Positions 51,001-59,167 of a stretch of DNA of 64,000 nt are shown here, piece after piece. The translations under genes were made by a program, and so were the position numbers. The notes beneath the pieces were generated by a model. It was not told the origin of the DNA, made no database searches, and worked only from the letters and a program-made list of their open reading frames with translations. Source of the DNA: Ensifer sesbaniae (lineage in GTDB: Bacteria > Pseudomonadota > Alphaproteobacteria > Rhizobiales > Rhizobiaceae); NCBI RefSeq assembly GCF_013283665.1, contig NZ_JABEKU010000001.1, forward strand, positions 3,603,137-3,667,136, given 5' to 3'. The first letter of the stretch is position 1, and the number at the start of each line of letters is the position of its first letter.

Positions 51001-51258
51001 GGTCTCGCCGAGCGCCTTGATGGTAGGCAGGATGGTGGAGCGGCCGCCGAGCAGATCGACGAATTCGGATCTGAGCACACGGGCCGAGCGCCGTGTCGGC
51101 ACGAAGATCGTCACGCCCGCAAGCGGCAGGGGATCGGCCGGATCGTAGCGGAAGTCCGGGGTCAGGCTACCGTCGCAAAGCCTTTCGGCGAGTGTCTTCA
51201 GGAACGGGAGGCCGGGCGGGATCGTGAAGACGTTGGACCGGCGGCCGCTCACGCTCAT
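48070..51258 (-). CDS. addB: Double-strand break repair protein AddB
   Basis: Partner of AddA with an inactivated helicase fold and a C-terminal nuclease. The N-terminal TIFVPTRRSARVLRSEF replaces a true Walker A. GIADRLDT and VEIIDYKTG form the RecB-type nuclease motif. The last ~250 residues contain no cysteine, so the 4Fe-4S staple known from Bacillus AddB is absent. The length of 1062 aa is typical of alphaproteobacteria. Its start overlaps the nucleotidyltransferase stop by 4 nt. Confidence 0.94.
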   Translation of the reverse strand: MSVSGRRSNVFTIPPGLPFLKTLAERLCDGSLTPDFRYDPADPLPLAGVTIFVPTRRSARVLRSEFVDLLGGRSTILPTIKALGETDDDSGFFDAEVPAILDLAPPLPGTARLIELGRLILAWRNRLPKVVLDIHAESPLIAPASPADAIWLARNLAELIDAMETEELDWDELDRLDAGEHALWWQLTLEFLKIARSYWPERLEELKQSSPARHRNAILQAETQRIAAGKIEGPIIIAGSTGSIPATAALIAAVQKLPNGTIVLPGLDQTMSDAEWDMIVADAALDGRPDPASRSHPQYGFYRLLKRMGVIRSDVTTLADAETDLDVRAEILSYALLPTKATSAWTERRSELDGESLHAAFRDAALIETANEREEAAVIAVALRLALEGSEDSQAALITPDRNLARRVGAELARFGIEADDSAGTPLSSTPQGSFMRLLLEASLRPGDLVPLVALLKHPLARFGLSCETMRQGADALERMALRGSTATVDILALEPLLDAAIAGHGADRHPPEWRVGIGAEELQAARDLAMKIGHAVAPLASALSRSKDGSRVFSEEFTFADWATRTGQALEAASADERGDLGGLWSGEAADTLATLLRGIIETDGQMTADGPQWCDVMEALAAGAAVKPRSMRHPRVFIFGALESRLQSMDLVVLGAMNEGNWPGQTANDPFLSRTMKTGIGLEPPERRIGQLAHDFQMACGARRLIFTRSMRQGAAPTVASRWLQRLLALGGNRLVEALQANGADYLTWARMLDDGGRQPLAERPAPKPPADLQPRKYSFSEVSRLRRDPYAVYARRILRLHPLLPFNSDPGPAERGTLYHQIVERFVRSGVDLMSPAAEEEMHRLLNEVFDEARLPTHIDTIWRPRFAAVGAAFIKWERERARFIRRSRTEVPASMELGIADMRLTGIADRLDTMTDGSVEIIDYKTGSSPSATEARVLLDPQLALEAAALKAGAFKDVPPSHPQSLLYVRLKPGSRFKSDAVNNEGSRSKETRSADQLADESLAELRKLLSALLSGKHGFASRLIVQKERDYGGEYDHLARVAEWSTADSEEENGDEG

Positions 51259-51986
51259 CCTCCCGGCTGATGGCGGCGGATCGCCGCTTCCGCTTCGCCG
51301 ATCGCTTCGGGCGTGCCGACAGTCATCCAGTGACCCTCGAGCAGGATGCCGTGGAGGCGTCCCTTCTCGGCCGCACGGTCGAAGTAGATGTTGAGGTTGA
51401 AAGCGTCATCCGGCGCATCGGCAAAAAGCCGGGAGTGAAGCGCGATCGCGCCGGCATAGACCACCGGGTTCGGCAGACCTTCCTTGTAACGCGTCAGCTT
51501 CCCGTCGGCGCCGAGCGAAAAGTCCTTTTTGCCGTTATGCCCGGTCGTGTTCTCGTCGCGTACGCAGAGCAGCAGCATGTCCATGCGGTCGGGATCGAAG
51601 GCCGCAGCAAGCCGCGTAAGATTGCTCGGTCTGCTGGTGTCCTCTCCGACCCAGAAGAGATCGGCATTCATCACCAGAACCGGGCCATCCGGCAGCAGTT
51701 TCAGCCCCTTGACGAGGCCGCCGCCGGAATTCATCAGCGCGTCGCGCTCGTCGGAAATCAGGATCTCGGGCGCGCTCCGCCGGCTGAGATGCCCTTCCAT
51801 CTGGTCGGCGAAATGGTGAACGTTGACCGCGGCCCTAGTAATGCCGGCCTCCACCAGCAGGTCCAGCACGTAGTCGATCATCGGCTTGCCCGCGATTTCC
51901 ACGAGGGGCTTCGGCATGGTGTCGGTGATCGGGCGGAGCCGGGTGCCGAGGCCCGCGGCGAGCACCATCGCATTGCTGATCGACAT
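51255..51986 (-). CDS. murU: N-acetylmuramate 1-phosphate uridylyltransferase-like (MurU)
   Basis: Sugar-1-phosphate nucleotidyltransferase: VLAAGLGTRLRPITDTMPK at 8-26 is the signature, followed by GGGLVKGL and VLVMNADLFW. In Pseudomonas and Caulobacter MurU makes UDP-MurNAc from MurNAc-1-phosphate produced by AmgK. Here it directly follows the TsaE-AmgK fusion (10-nt gap), so the cell-wall recycling role is well supported by context. The length is 243 aa. Confidence 0.87.
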   Translation of the reverse strand: MSISNAMVLAAGLGTRLRPITDTMPKPLVEIAGKPMIDYVLDLLVEAGITRAAVNVHHFADQMEGHLSRRSAPEILISDERDALMNSGGGLVKGLKLLPDGPVLVMNADLFWVGEDTSRPSNLTRLAAAFDPDRMDMLLLCVRDENTTGHNGKKDFSLGADGKLTRYKEGLPNPVVYAGAIALHSRLFADAPDDAFNLNIYFDRAAEKGRLHGILLEGHWMTVGTPEAIGEAEAAIRRHQPGG

Positions 51987-51996
51987 TGCTTCTCTG

Positions 51997-53511
51997 TCAG
52001 TTCGCTGATTCGGAAACGAGGATTCCGGTCTTCATACACCAGTCATACAAGGGTTTCAGCGATTCATGTGTGAGCGCCGCCTGAAGATAGGCGAAAGTGC
52101 GCGGCATGTGTTTCATATAGCCGGGCTTGCCGTCTCGCTGCATCAGCCGCACCCAGATGCCGACGAGCTTGCAATTGCGCTGTGCCGACATCAGGTGCCA
52201 GTCGCGCAGGAAAGTCGCCTCGTCGAAGCTGCCGCTTGCGCGCCGTTCCGCGAGATAGGTTTCCATCATCCGGCTGGCAAGCGGAGGCGCGATGGTCACG
52301 CGCGCGTCCTGCACCAGCGATGCCACGTCATAGGCGGTCGGACCGATCATCGCGTCCTGGAAATCGATGAGGCCGATTCGGTCAAGGCCCTGGCGGTCGC
52401 CGCGCCAGATGATGTTCGGCGAGTGGAAGTCGCGCAAGAGCAGGTTGGTCTCGGACGTCTGCAGGAGATCGATCAAGCCGTCCCATATGTCGGAATATTC
52501 GCGCTTCTCGTCGTCGCTTGCCGGTTCGCCGCGTTTCCAGGGCAGGTACCAGTCGATCAGGAGCCGGGTCTCGATCTTCATCGCCGTCCGGTCGAAATCG
52601 GGAATGCGGTGGCTGACCGTCGGATCGACCACGATCTCCTTGTCGGTCTGTTTGGCATGGAGGCGGGCGAGCAGTCGCGCGCTTTCGATATAGCGCTCGG
52701 CGATCGGTTCCCCCGCCGCATCGAGCACGCCTTCCGACCCCAGGTCCTCGATCAGCAGAATGCCCTGGTCGAAATCGCGGGCGTAGATCGCCGGCGCCGC
52801 AAAGCCGCGTGCAATGAGCAGCTGGTCGATGGCGACGAAGGGAACGACGTCTTCGGCGATATGCGCGAGCTGCTGGTAGTATTTGCCGTCCTGCAGGATG
52901 GGGCCGGGCTTGTGCCGCGGCGAGTCCATCAGAATCCGGCTAACGGAGCCATCCGCCGGGTAAATGCGCTCATAGGCCCGGATCGAGGCGTCACCGCTCA
53001 GGTGCCGGCGCCGTGCGTTCGGGTGACCGTTGTGATCGAGAAAGTCACGGATTGCGAGCGTACGGGCGATGCGCTGCAGCTTTTCGTCCGGACCGGAGAT
53101 TTTGACGCGGCGCCCATCGCCATCATGGGCGATCGTCAGCGTGATGCGGCTGGCGGGGAGGGCGTCGTCCGCCCGCTCCGGCCATTCGACGAGACAGATG
53201 CCTTGCGATAGCGCCTCGTCGAAGCCGAGCTCGTCCAGTTCGCTGGAATCAGCCAGCCGGTAGAGATCGAAATGCGCGACCGGAATGCGAAGGTCATAGG
53301 TCTGGACCAGGGTGAACGTCGGGCTCGGGACCTCCAGGCCGTCGTCATCGGCAAGCGCCCGAAGGAGCGCGCGCGCCAAGGTCGACTTGCCCGCCCCGAG
53401 ATCGCCCGAGAGCGCGACGCAGTCGCCGGGCTTCAGGGCCAGCGCCAGATCTTCGCCGAGCTCGATCGTTGCCGCCTCGCCCGTCAGGAAGCGCTCGATC
53501 GTCGACATCAT
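51997..53511 (-). CDS. TsaE-AmgK fusion: t6A ATPase plus anomeric sugar kinase
   Basis: A single 504-aa protein. Residues 1-150 are TsaE, the ATPase of tRNA threonylcarbamoyladenosine synthesis (SGDLGAGKSTLARAL, PSPTFTLVQTY, HFDLYRL, LVEWPER). Residues ~160-500 are an aminoglycoside-phosphotransferase fold matching AmgK, the MurNAc/GlcNAc anomeric kinase (LLLRDFHSPNIIW, then IGLIDFQDAMIGPTAYDVASL). MurU lies next. The start ATG overlaps the divL stop; the next codon is also ATG. The fusion also occurs in other rhizobia from memory. Confidence 0.9.
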   Translation of the reverse strand: MMSTIERFLTGEAATIELGEDLALALKPGDCVALSGDLGAGKSTLARALLRALADDDGLEVPSPTFTLVQTYDLRIPVAHFDLYRLADSSELDELGFDEALSQGICLVEWPERADDALPASRITLTIAHDGDGRRVKISGPDEKLQRIARTLAIRDFLDHNGHPNARRRHLSGDASIRAYERIYPADGSVSRILMDSPRHKPGPILQDGKYYQQLAHIAEDVVPFVAIDQLLIARGFAAPAIYARDFDQGILLIEDLGSEGVLDAAGEPIAERYIESARLLARLHAKQTDKEIVVDPTVSHRIPDFDRTAMKIETRLLIDWYLPWKRGEPASDDEKREYSDIWDGLIDLLQTSETNLLLRDFHSPNIIWRGDRQGLDRIGLIDFQDAMIGPTAYDVASLVQDARVTIAPPLASRMMETYLAERRASGSFDEATFLRDWHLMSAQRNCKLVGIWVRLMQRDGKPGYMKHMPRTFAYLQAALTHESLKPLYDWCMKTGILVSESAN

Positions 53512-55988
53512 TCGGCCGCGACGATCGTCGGCACTTCGGCCGAGGGAATGCGGCAGGTCACTTCCGTGCCTTCACCTTCCTTGCTGCGGATCGAGACGGT
53601 GCCGTGGTGCAGGCTGACGAAGCTCTCGACGATCGAAAGCCCGAGACCTGCGCCGCCGCGCTGGCCGTAGCTTTCGAAGCGATTGAACACGGTGTCGAGC
53701 ACGTCCTGCGGGATTCCGGGGCCGCTGTCCGAGACCGAGAAGATGAAGTCGCTGCCCTCGCGACGGCACTTCAGCTCGATGGCGCTGCCATCCGGCGCGA
53801 AGTTTGCGGCATTGGTGAGCAGCTTCACGAAAATCTGCTTCAGCCGCTGCTGGTCTGCAACCATGCGGCCGAGATTGTCAGGGGCGGTGATCCTGAGCGT
53901 CACGCCACTTTCGAGCAGCCGGTCGGCCATCTGATGGGCGATGTCATCGAGGAAGTCGGTGAGACTGATATCGGACATGTCGAGCTGGACGATGCCGGCA
54001 TCGACGGTCGCCAGATCCAGGATGTCGTTGACGATCGTCAGCAGCAGCGACGAGGACGTGGCGATGTGGTCGACATATTCCGCCTGCCGCTCGTTGAGGT
54101 CGCCGAAGGCCGGCGTCTTCAACAGATCGGCGAAGCCGATGATGTTGGTGAGCGGCGAGCGCAGCTCGTAGGAAACGTGGTGCACGAAATCGTTCTTCAG
54201 CGCATCCGCCTTGCGCAGCGCCTCGTTCTTTTCGGTGAGCGCCCGCTCGACCCGGACGCTGTCGGTGATGTTGACGAAGGTCAGCATCGTCTGCGCGTTC
54301 GGCAGCGGGATGACGGCGTAGTCGAGGATCAACCCGGTCCGAAGCTCGAGAATGCCGCGGCTCGAGGGCCGTTCATCGTCGAAGCTGGTGATGATGTGAG
54401 TGAAACGCTTCCACCCGTCCGGCTGGTCGTAGGAGATGAGGCAGGCCTGCTCGATCGCCCGGATATGGGTGCCGGGTTTGGCTTCCGCCTCGCTGATGCC
54501 CCAGATCGCACGGAAGGCCGGGTTCGAAAGGCGAATGCGACCGTCGGGGCCGAACACCGCCACGCCTTCGGCGAGGTGGTCGATGGTCTCGCCCTGGACC
54601 TGAACCAGCGTGTTGTAGCGCGTTTCGAGATCGACCTTCTCGGTCAGGTTCTCGAACACCCAGGTGGCGCCGCCCTGCGGGCGGGCGGTGGCGAAGACAC
54701 GCAGCGTCTGGCCGTTCGGCAGGTGCCAGAGGTCGCTCTGCGTATCGAGCGCCTGATAGACGGAAAGCGCATTCACCTTCCATTGTTTCCAGTTGAGCTG
54801 TTCCGGCAGCTGGCCGCCGGCCCGCAGCCGGTCGAGCACCTCGCCATTGTCAGGCTTGCGCTCCAGGAAGCCGATGTCGAGGTTCCACAGACGCTGGAAA
54901 GCTTGATTGTAGAACTGCAGGCGCTGATTGCCATCGAAGATCGCGACGGGGGTCGCAAGATGATCGAGCGTTTCGGCATGGCTCTTGAGCGTGCGGTTGA
55001 GTTCCTCGCGTACGGCCTCGATGGCGGAGACGTCGATGGCGACGCCGGCCGAGCCGGCCGGACTGCGGGCATCGACGACGTCGAAGAAGGTGCGGTTGCC
55101 CTTGACGACGGTCGAAACCTTGTCGCGGAACGGCGTGTCGAACGTGGAGACGGCGCGGATCTTTTCGCGCGCGACGGTCGCGAGCAGCTCGCGTCCCTCG
55201 GCGACCGCAGTCGCGACGTCGGGAGCCTCGACCGCGTCGGCATAGGCTTCGTTGACCCAGGTGAGCGCGCCATCCGTGCCGCGCTGCCAGACCGGCAGAT
55301 CGATGGCGTCGAGAAGGGTGTGGAAAGAGACAAGCGCTGAATTGAGCCGGTCGTGCTCAAGTTTCAGCTCGGCGAGTTCCGCGCGCATGTTGTTGAGCGC
55401 GATGAAGCGCACGAAAGCCCGCCCGCCCGAAACCCGTCCCTGGGCCTCCAGGACTTCGTTGCGCTGCGTTTCGAGCACCAGGTCGAAGCTGCGCGCCTCG
55501 GTACGCAGCGCATCGATCGCCTTTTCCAGTTCTCCAGCAGATTGCGCCTTGATCCAGCGGCCGAAGGCCATGAACTCGCGGTCGTCTGCCGGCGCGCCGG
55601 TTTCGGGCGGCAGCTGGCCGAGCAGTTCGGCCCGCTCGAGCAGTCCGTCCCAGACGACGATCCGGCGGTTCTTGTCGGCCACGAGCGCCTGATAGCGTGA
55701 AAGGCGCTGGTTCGCGTCCGACAGATCGGTGCGCAATTCGCGGTTTTCCGCTTCGATATTGCCGCGTTGGCGGATCAGCCAGATGGCCGAGATCATCGCT
55801 GCGGAAATGACGCCGATGAGCACGGAGAAAGTGACGACTTCCGAGGAGCCGAAGATGTTGGCCTTCTGCGGCGCGACCTGGGCGAGGGCATCCGTTGCTG
55901 CAAAAAGAGCGGTGCCGGCCAAAAGGTGGCGCAGGAACTTCGGGCCTTTGCGGCGGCTGCCCGGAATAGCTGTTTGGTCTCTGTTCAT
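53508..55988 (-). CDS. divL: Cell-cycle pseudo-histidine kinase DivL
   Basis: 826-aa membrane kinase-like protein that links DivK to CckA and the CtrA pathway. Signal/membrane region: FLRHLLAGTALFAATDALAQ (18-37) and helix VTFSVLIGVISAAMISAIWL (52-71). A coiled coil (75-110) and about three PAS-like domains (225-325, 335-440, 465-575) follow. The H-box FVHHVSYELRSPL places Tyr607 where kinases have His, as in Caulobacter DivL. The ATPase part has SDSGPGIPQDV and GAGLGLSIVESF. It sits upstream of tsaE-amgK in the same operon. Confidence 0.92.
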   Translation of the reverse strand: MNRDQTAIPGSRRKGPKFLRHLLAGTALFAATDALAQVAPQKANIFGSSEVVTFSVLIGVISAAMISAIWLIRQRGNIEAENRELRTDLSDANQRLSRYQALVADKNRRIVVWDGLLERAELLGQLPPETGAPADDREFMAFGRWIKAQSAGELEKAIDALRTEARSFDLVLETQRNEVLEAQGRVSGGRAFVRFIALNNMRAELAELKLEHDRLNSALVSFHTLLDAIDLPVWQRGTDGALTWVNEAYADAVEAPDVATAVAEGRELLATVAREKIRAVSTFDTPFRDKVSTVVKGNRTFFDVVDARSPAGSAGVAIDVSAIEAVREELNRTLKSHAETLDHLATPVAIFDGNQRLQFYNQAFQRLWNLDIGFLERKPDNGEVLDRLRAGGQLPEQLNWKQWKVNALSVYQALDTQSDLWHLPNGQTLRVFATARPQGGATWVFENLTEKVDLETRYNTLVQVQGETIDHLAEGVAVFGPDGRIRLSNPAFRAIWGISEAEAKPGTHIRAIEQACLISYDQPDGWKRFTHIITSFDDERPSSRGILELRTGLILDYAVIPLPNAQTMLTFVNITDSVRVERALTEKNEALRKADALKNDFVHHVSYELRSPLTNIIGFADLLKTPAFGDLNERQAEYVDHIATSSSLLLTIVNDILDLATVDAGIVQLDMSDISLTDFLDDIAHQMADRLLESGVTLRITAPDNLGRMVADQQRLKQIFVKLLTNAANFAPDGSAIELKCRREGSDFIFSVSDSGPGIPQDVLDTVFNRFESYGQRGGAGLGLSIVESFVSLHHGTVSIRSKEGEGTEVTCRIPSAEVPTIVAAE

Positions 55989-56226
55989 GGCGCTGCCATC
56001 CCCGTCTGCCCGAAGGGTGCTGCCGGCCTTGTTGCGCCTTGCACAGTTCCACCGAGGCCCTGGTCAAGGGCCTGCGTCAGTTCCGATTGCATCCCCGGTC
56101 TGTCTCCGTCTGTTTGCCGCTTATCGACAAGACATCCCATCCGCGATGCCCAAGGTCCGCACCGGCATCACGAATCAATGGGTTAGAGCATACTTCCTAG
56201 TCGAATCGTCGGGAAGGGAGAGGCCC

Positions 56227-56263
56227 AAAAAAGCGGCCGCGCTCTCTTGTCAAGAACGCGGCC
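56227..56263 (-). terminator. Rho-independent terminator of ahcY
   Basis: On the minus strand GGCCGCG/CGCGGCC (56257-56263, 56235-56241) with a 15-nt loop, then GC and six T (56227-56232). The 305-bp gap 55989-56293 holds this and presumably the divL promoter; nothing else is evident. Confidence 0.75.
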
Positions 56264-56293
56264 ACAAGATGTTGTGGATTGCCCGGGTAAGGA

Positions 56294-57694
56294 TTAGTAC
56301 CGGTAGTGCTCGGCCTTGAACGGGCCCTGCTTCTTCACGCCGATGTAGCTGGCCTGCTCTTCGGAAAGCTCGGTGAGCTTGGCGCCGAGCTTCTTCAGAT
56401 GCAGGCGAGCGACCTTCTCGTCGAGCTGCTTCGGCAGGACGTAGACTTCGTTCTTGTACTTCTCACCCTTGGTGAAGAGCTCGATCTGCGCCAGGACCTG
56501 GTTGGAGAACGAGGCCGACATGACGAAGGACGGGTGGCCGGTGGCGTTGCCGAGGTTCAGGAGGCGGCCTTCCGACAGCAGGATCATGCGGTTGCCCTTC
56601 GGGAACTCGATCATGTCGACCTGCGGCTTGATGTTCGTCCACTTCAGGTTACGCAGCGCCGAGACCTGGATCTCGTTGTCGAAGTGGCCGATGTTGCCGA
56701 CGATCGCCATGTCTTTCATCTCGCGCATGTGGTCCATGCGGATGACGTCCTTGTTGCCGGTCGTCGTGATGAAGATGTCGGCGGTCGAGACGACGTCTTC
56801 GAGCTGAACGACTTCATAGCCGTCCATGGCGGCCTGCAGCGCGCAGATCGGGTCGACTTCGGTGACCTTGACACGGGCGCCGGCGCCGGCGAGCGATGCT
56901 GCGGAGCCCTTGCCGACGTCGCCGTAACCGCAGACGACGGCGACCTTGCCGGCCATCATCACGTCGGTGCCGCGGCGGATGCCGTCGACCAGCGATTCCT
57001 TGCAGCCGTACTTGTTGTCGAACTTCGACTTGGTGACCGAGTCGTTGACGTTGATTGCCGGGAACGGCAGCAGGCCCTTGGCCTGGAGCTGGTACAGGCG
57101 GTTGACGCCGGTGGTGGTTTCTTCGGTCACGCCCTTGATGGCGTCACGCTGCTTGGTGAACCAGCCCGGCGAAGCCTCAAGGCGCTTCTTGATCTGTGCG
57201 AAGAGGATTTCCTCTTCCTCGGAACCGGGGTTCGAGAGCACGTTTTCGCCGGCTTCGGCGCGGGCGCCGAGCAGGATGTACATGGTGGCGTCGCCGCCGT
57301 CGTCGAGGATCATGTTCGAGACGCCGCCGTCGGCCCACTGGAAGATCTTGTCCGTGTAGGTCCAGTATTCTTCGAGCGTTTCACCCTTGACGGCAAAGAC
57401 CGGAACGCCGCTTGCGGCGATCGCAGCGGCTGCATGATCCTGGGTCGAGAAGATGTTGCAGGACGCCCAGCGCACGTCGGCGCCGAGGGCAACCAGCGTC
57501 TCGATCAGGACGGCGGTCTGGATGGTCATGTGCAGCGAGCCGGTGATGCGCGCGCCCTTCAGCGGCTTCGCAGCGCCGAACTCTTCGCGGCAGGCCATCA
57601 GGCCCGGCATTTCCGTTTCGGCGATCGCAATTTCCTTGCGCCCGAAATCGGCGAGACCGATGTCGGCGACGATATAGTCCTGAGTGGTGGTCAT
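56294..57694 (-). CDS. ahcY: S-adenosylhomocysteine hydrolase
   Basis: Splits S-adenosylhomocysteine to adenosine and homocysteine, keeping methylation reactions running. The NAD-binding motif [35 protein letters not shown] and the C-terminal FKAEHYRY are diagnostic. ATG 57694 ([14 protein letters not shown]) follows CGGAGAATTCC; an upstream in-frame ATG adds 11 codons without similarity. The length of 466 aa is normal. A 22-bp palindrome lies about 130 nt upstream. Confidence 0.97.
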   Translation of the reverse strand: MTTTQDYIVADIGLADFGRKEIAIAETEMPGLMACREEFGAAKPLKGARITGSLHMTIQTAVLIETLVALGADVRWASCNIFSTQDHAAAAIAASGVPVFAVKGETLEEYWTYTDKIFQWADGGVSNMILDDGGDATMYILLGARAEAGENVLSNPGSEEEEILFAQIKKRLEASPGWFTKQRDAIKGVTEETTTGVNRLYQLQAKGLLPFPAINVNDSVTKSKFDNKYGCKESLVDGIRRGTDVMMAGKVAVVCGYGDVGKGSAASLAGAGARVKVTEVDPICALQAAMDGYEVVQLEDVVSTADIFITTTGNKDVIRMDHMREMKDMAIVGNIGHFDNEIQVSALRNLKWTNIKPQVDMIEFPKGNRMILLSEGRLLNLGNATGHPSFVMSASFSNQVLAQIELFTKGEKYKNEVYVLPKQLDEKVARLHLKKLGAKLTELSEEQASYIGVKKQGPFKAEHYRY

Positions 57695-57825
57695 GGAATT
57701 CTCCGGGCTGATCTCTTCAAGCCGCATGGCTTCAACCGAACTGCGGCGCGATTATGCCTCCCGCGCCTGCGCGACGCGGTGAGAGTGCGACCGATCTATC
57801 AGGAATCAGGGGAGAGGGCAATATC

Positions 57826-57847
57826 GATATAAAGAAGTCTTTATATC
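57826..57847. promoter_or_regulatory. 22-bp palindromic operator upstream of ahcY
   Basis: Perfect inverted repeat GATATAAAGA-AG-TCTTTATATC, followed by a further CTTTATAT copy at 57848-57855. It is AT-rich against a GC-rich background and sits between ptsH and ahcY. It resembles operators described for ArsR-family SahR-type regulators of SAH recycling; that assignment is inference. Confidence 0.6.
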
Positions 57848-57860
57848 TTTATATTGTCAG

Positions 57861-58151
57861 TCAGATCTCTTCGCCGAACTTGTCGGCAACCAGCGCGTCG
57901 AGCGCGTTCAACGCCTCTTCGGCCTGCGCGCCGCTCGCGGTCACGCACACACTGCAGCCGGTACTGGCAGCCAGCATCATCAATCCCATGATCGACGTTC
58001 CGCCGACCGTCATGCCGTCCTTCGACACGGTGATCTCGGCGTCATAGGCCTCGACCGTCTGCACGAACTTCGCCGATGCCCGCGCATGCAGGCCTCGCTT
58101 GTTGATGATCAGCAGTTCGCGCGTCAGCGACATGTCGGGGCGATGATCCAT
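57861..58151 (-). CDS. ptsH: Phosphocarrier protein HPr
   Basis: Phosphocarrier of an incomplete, regulatory PTS. His22 in NKRGLHARASAKF is the phosphoryl-accepting His15 equivalent; Ser53 in GGTSIMGLMML is the HprK target (Ser46 equivalent). The length is 96 aa; ATG 58151 overlaps the EIIA stop by 1 nt, and ATG at codon 7 is an alternative. No sugar-specific EII membrane gene is nearby, so a regulatory role is inferred. Confidence 0.95.
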   Translation of the reverse strand: MDHRPDMSLTRELLIINKRGLHARASAKFVQTVEAYDAEITVSKDGMTVGGTSIMGLMMLAASTGCSVCVTASGAQAEEALNALDALVADKFGEEI

Positions 58152-58552
58152 TACTTACCACTCAGGACGCGGCTGGCGACGTTGATGTATTTCCGTCCGG
58201 CTTCCGACGCTTCGACCAGCGCCTTGTCCATGTCGCTCTCGCCGCGTACGCCGGCGAGCTTGATCAGCATCGGCAGGTTGACGCCGGCAATCACTTCGAC
58301 CGTACCGCTGCGCATCACCGAGATGGCGAGGTTGGAGGGGGTTCCGCCGAACATGTCGGTCAGGATGATGACGCCGTTGCCTTCGTCGACAGTGGTAACC
58401 GCATCGAGGATATCCTGTCGACGCTGGTCCATGTCGTCCTCGGGGCCGATGCAGACGGTCTCTATAGCTTTTTGCGGACCGACGACATGCTCGAGCGCAA
58501 GTCGAAATTCCTCAGCCAGCTTGCCATGGGTGACAAGCACAAGTCCGATCAT
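58151..58552 (-). CDS. manX: PTS EIIA component, mannose family
   Basis: 133-aa stand-alone EIIA-Man domain. MIGLVLVTHGKLAEEF places the phosphorylatable His at residue 9; LTDMFGGTPSNLA is the second signature. The protein receives phosphate from HPr and in alphaproteobacteria acts as a signal protein, not in transport. It lies between hprK (156-nt gap) and ptsH in the chvI-chvG-hprK-EIIA-ptsH gene order. Confidence 0.92.
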   Translation of the reverse strand: MIGLVLVTHGKLAEEFRLALEHVVGPQKAIETVCIGPEDDMDQRRQDILDAVTTVDEGNGVIILTDMFGGTPSNLAISVMRSGTVEVIAGVNLPMLIKLAGVRGESDMDKALVEASEAGRKYINVASRVLSGK

Positions 58553-58708
58553 GGGTATCTTCGCTCCAACTGCACACGCAATTCACTGATGGCCAGATAT
58601 CGCAATGCAGCAATTTCGTCCACCTGTTGGGGCGGCCATCTTGGCAAGGAAAAGGGGAAGTGCAAGCCAAAAATGCCGAAAAACCAGCCGCGCTGACCGT
58701 AAATCGAG

Positions 58709-59167
58709 CTAGAAACCCAATTTTTCGGCGATCAGCATGCGCAGAATATCGAGAGTCTGCGCCCCCTCTTCAACGGGAACGCGAACAATCGGCAGCGCTC
58801 GCCCGAATGGCAAGGGCAGCCTCTCGTCTTCCGGAGCCAGGCGCGGGTCGAAAGGCGCACTGACCGGCAGCAGGGCCCAGTCCATCACCGCGGCAGGCAC
58901 GGTTTCGATCTTGCCGATACCGGCGCCACGGATTTCGATCAGGCCGTGAATGGAAGGCGGACAGCGTGCGACGATCCTGTCGTGTTCCAGCCTCAGATCC
59001 ACCCGATCGTCGGCAACGAGAGCCGCAAAGTGGCCGGCCTGTTGGGCGGCCGTGATGCACGCAAGCGCCAGCCTGGATTTGCCGATGCCGGACGGGCCCG
59101 TGATCAGGAAGCCGCGCGTCCCGAGCACGATGGCAGTGCCGTGGACATTGGCGCGGGCGGCCGTCAC
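58709..59167 (-). CDS. hprK: HPr kinase/phosphorylase, short alphaproteobacterial form
   Basis: Phosphorylates or dephosphorylates HPr on Ser. P-loop GPSGIGKS is at about 24-31, followed by VADDRVDL and IEIRGAGIGKIE. At 152 aa it has only the catalytic C-terminal domain and lacks the N-terminal half of Firmicutes HprK (about 310 aa). Its ATG overlaps the chvG stop by 4 nt, so kinase translation is coupled to the ChvG sensor. Confidence 0.93.
   Translation of the reverse strand: MTAARANVHGTAIVLGTRGFLITGPSGIGKSRLALACITAAQQAGHFAALVADDRVDLRLEHDRIVARCPPSIHGLIEIRGAGIGKIETVPAAVMDWALLPVSAPFDPRLAPEDERLPLPFGRALPIVRVPVEEGAQTLDILRMLIAEKLGF

Noticed and set aside
57695-57860. Possible SAM or SAH riboswitch before ahcY
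   Set aside because: I could not fit the conserved stems or pseudoknot of SAM-II or SAH riboswitches; the AT-rich palindrome explains the region better as a protein operator.
58709-59167. hprK as a truncated pseudogene
   Set aside because: The P-loop and catalytic segments are intact and the short form is the normal alphaproteobacterial version, so it is a real gene.
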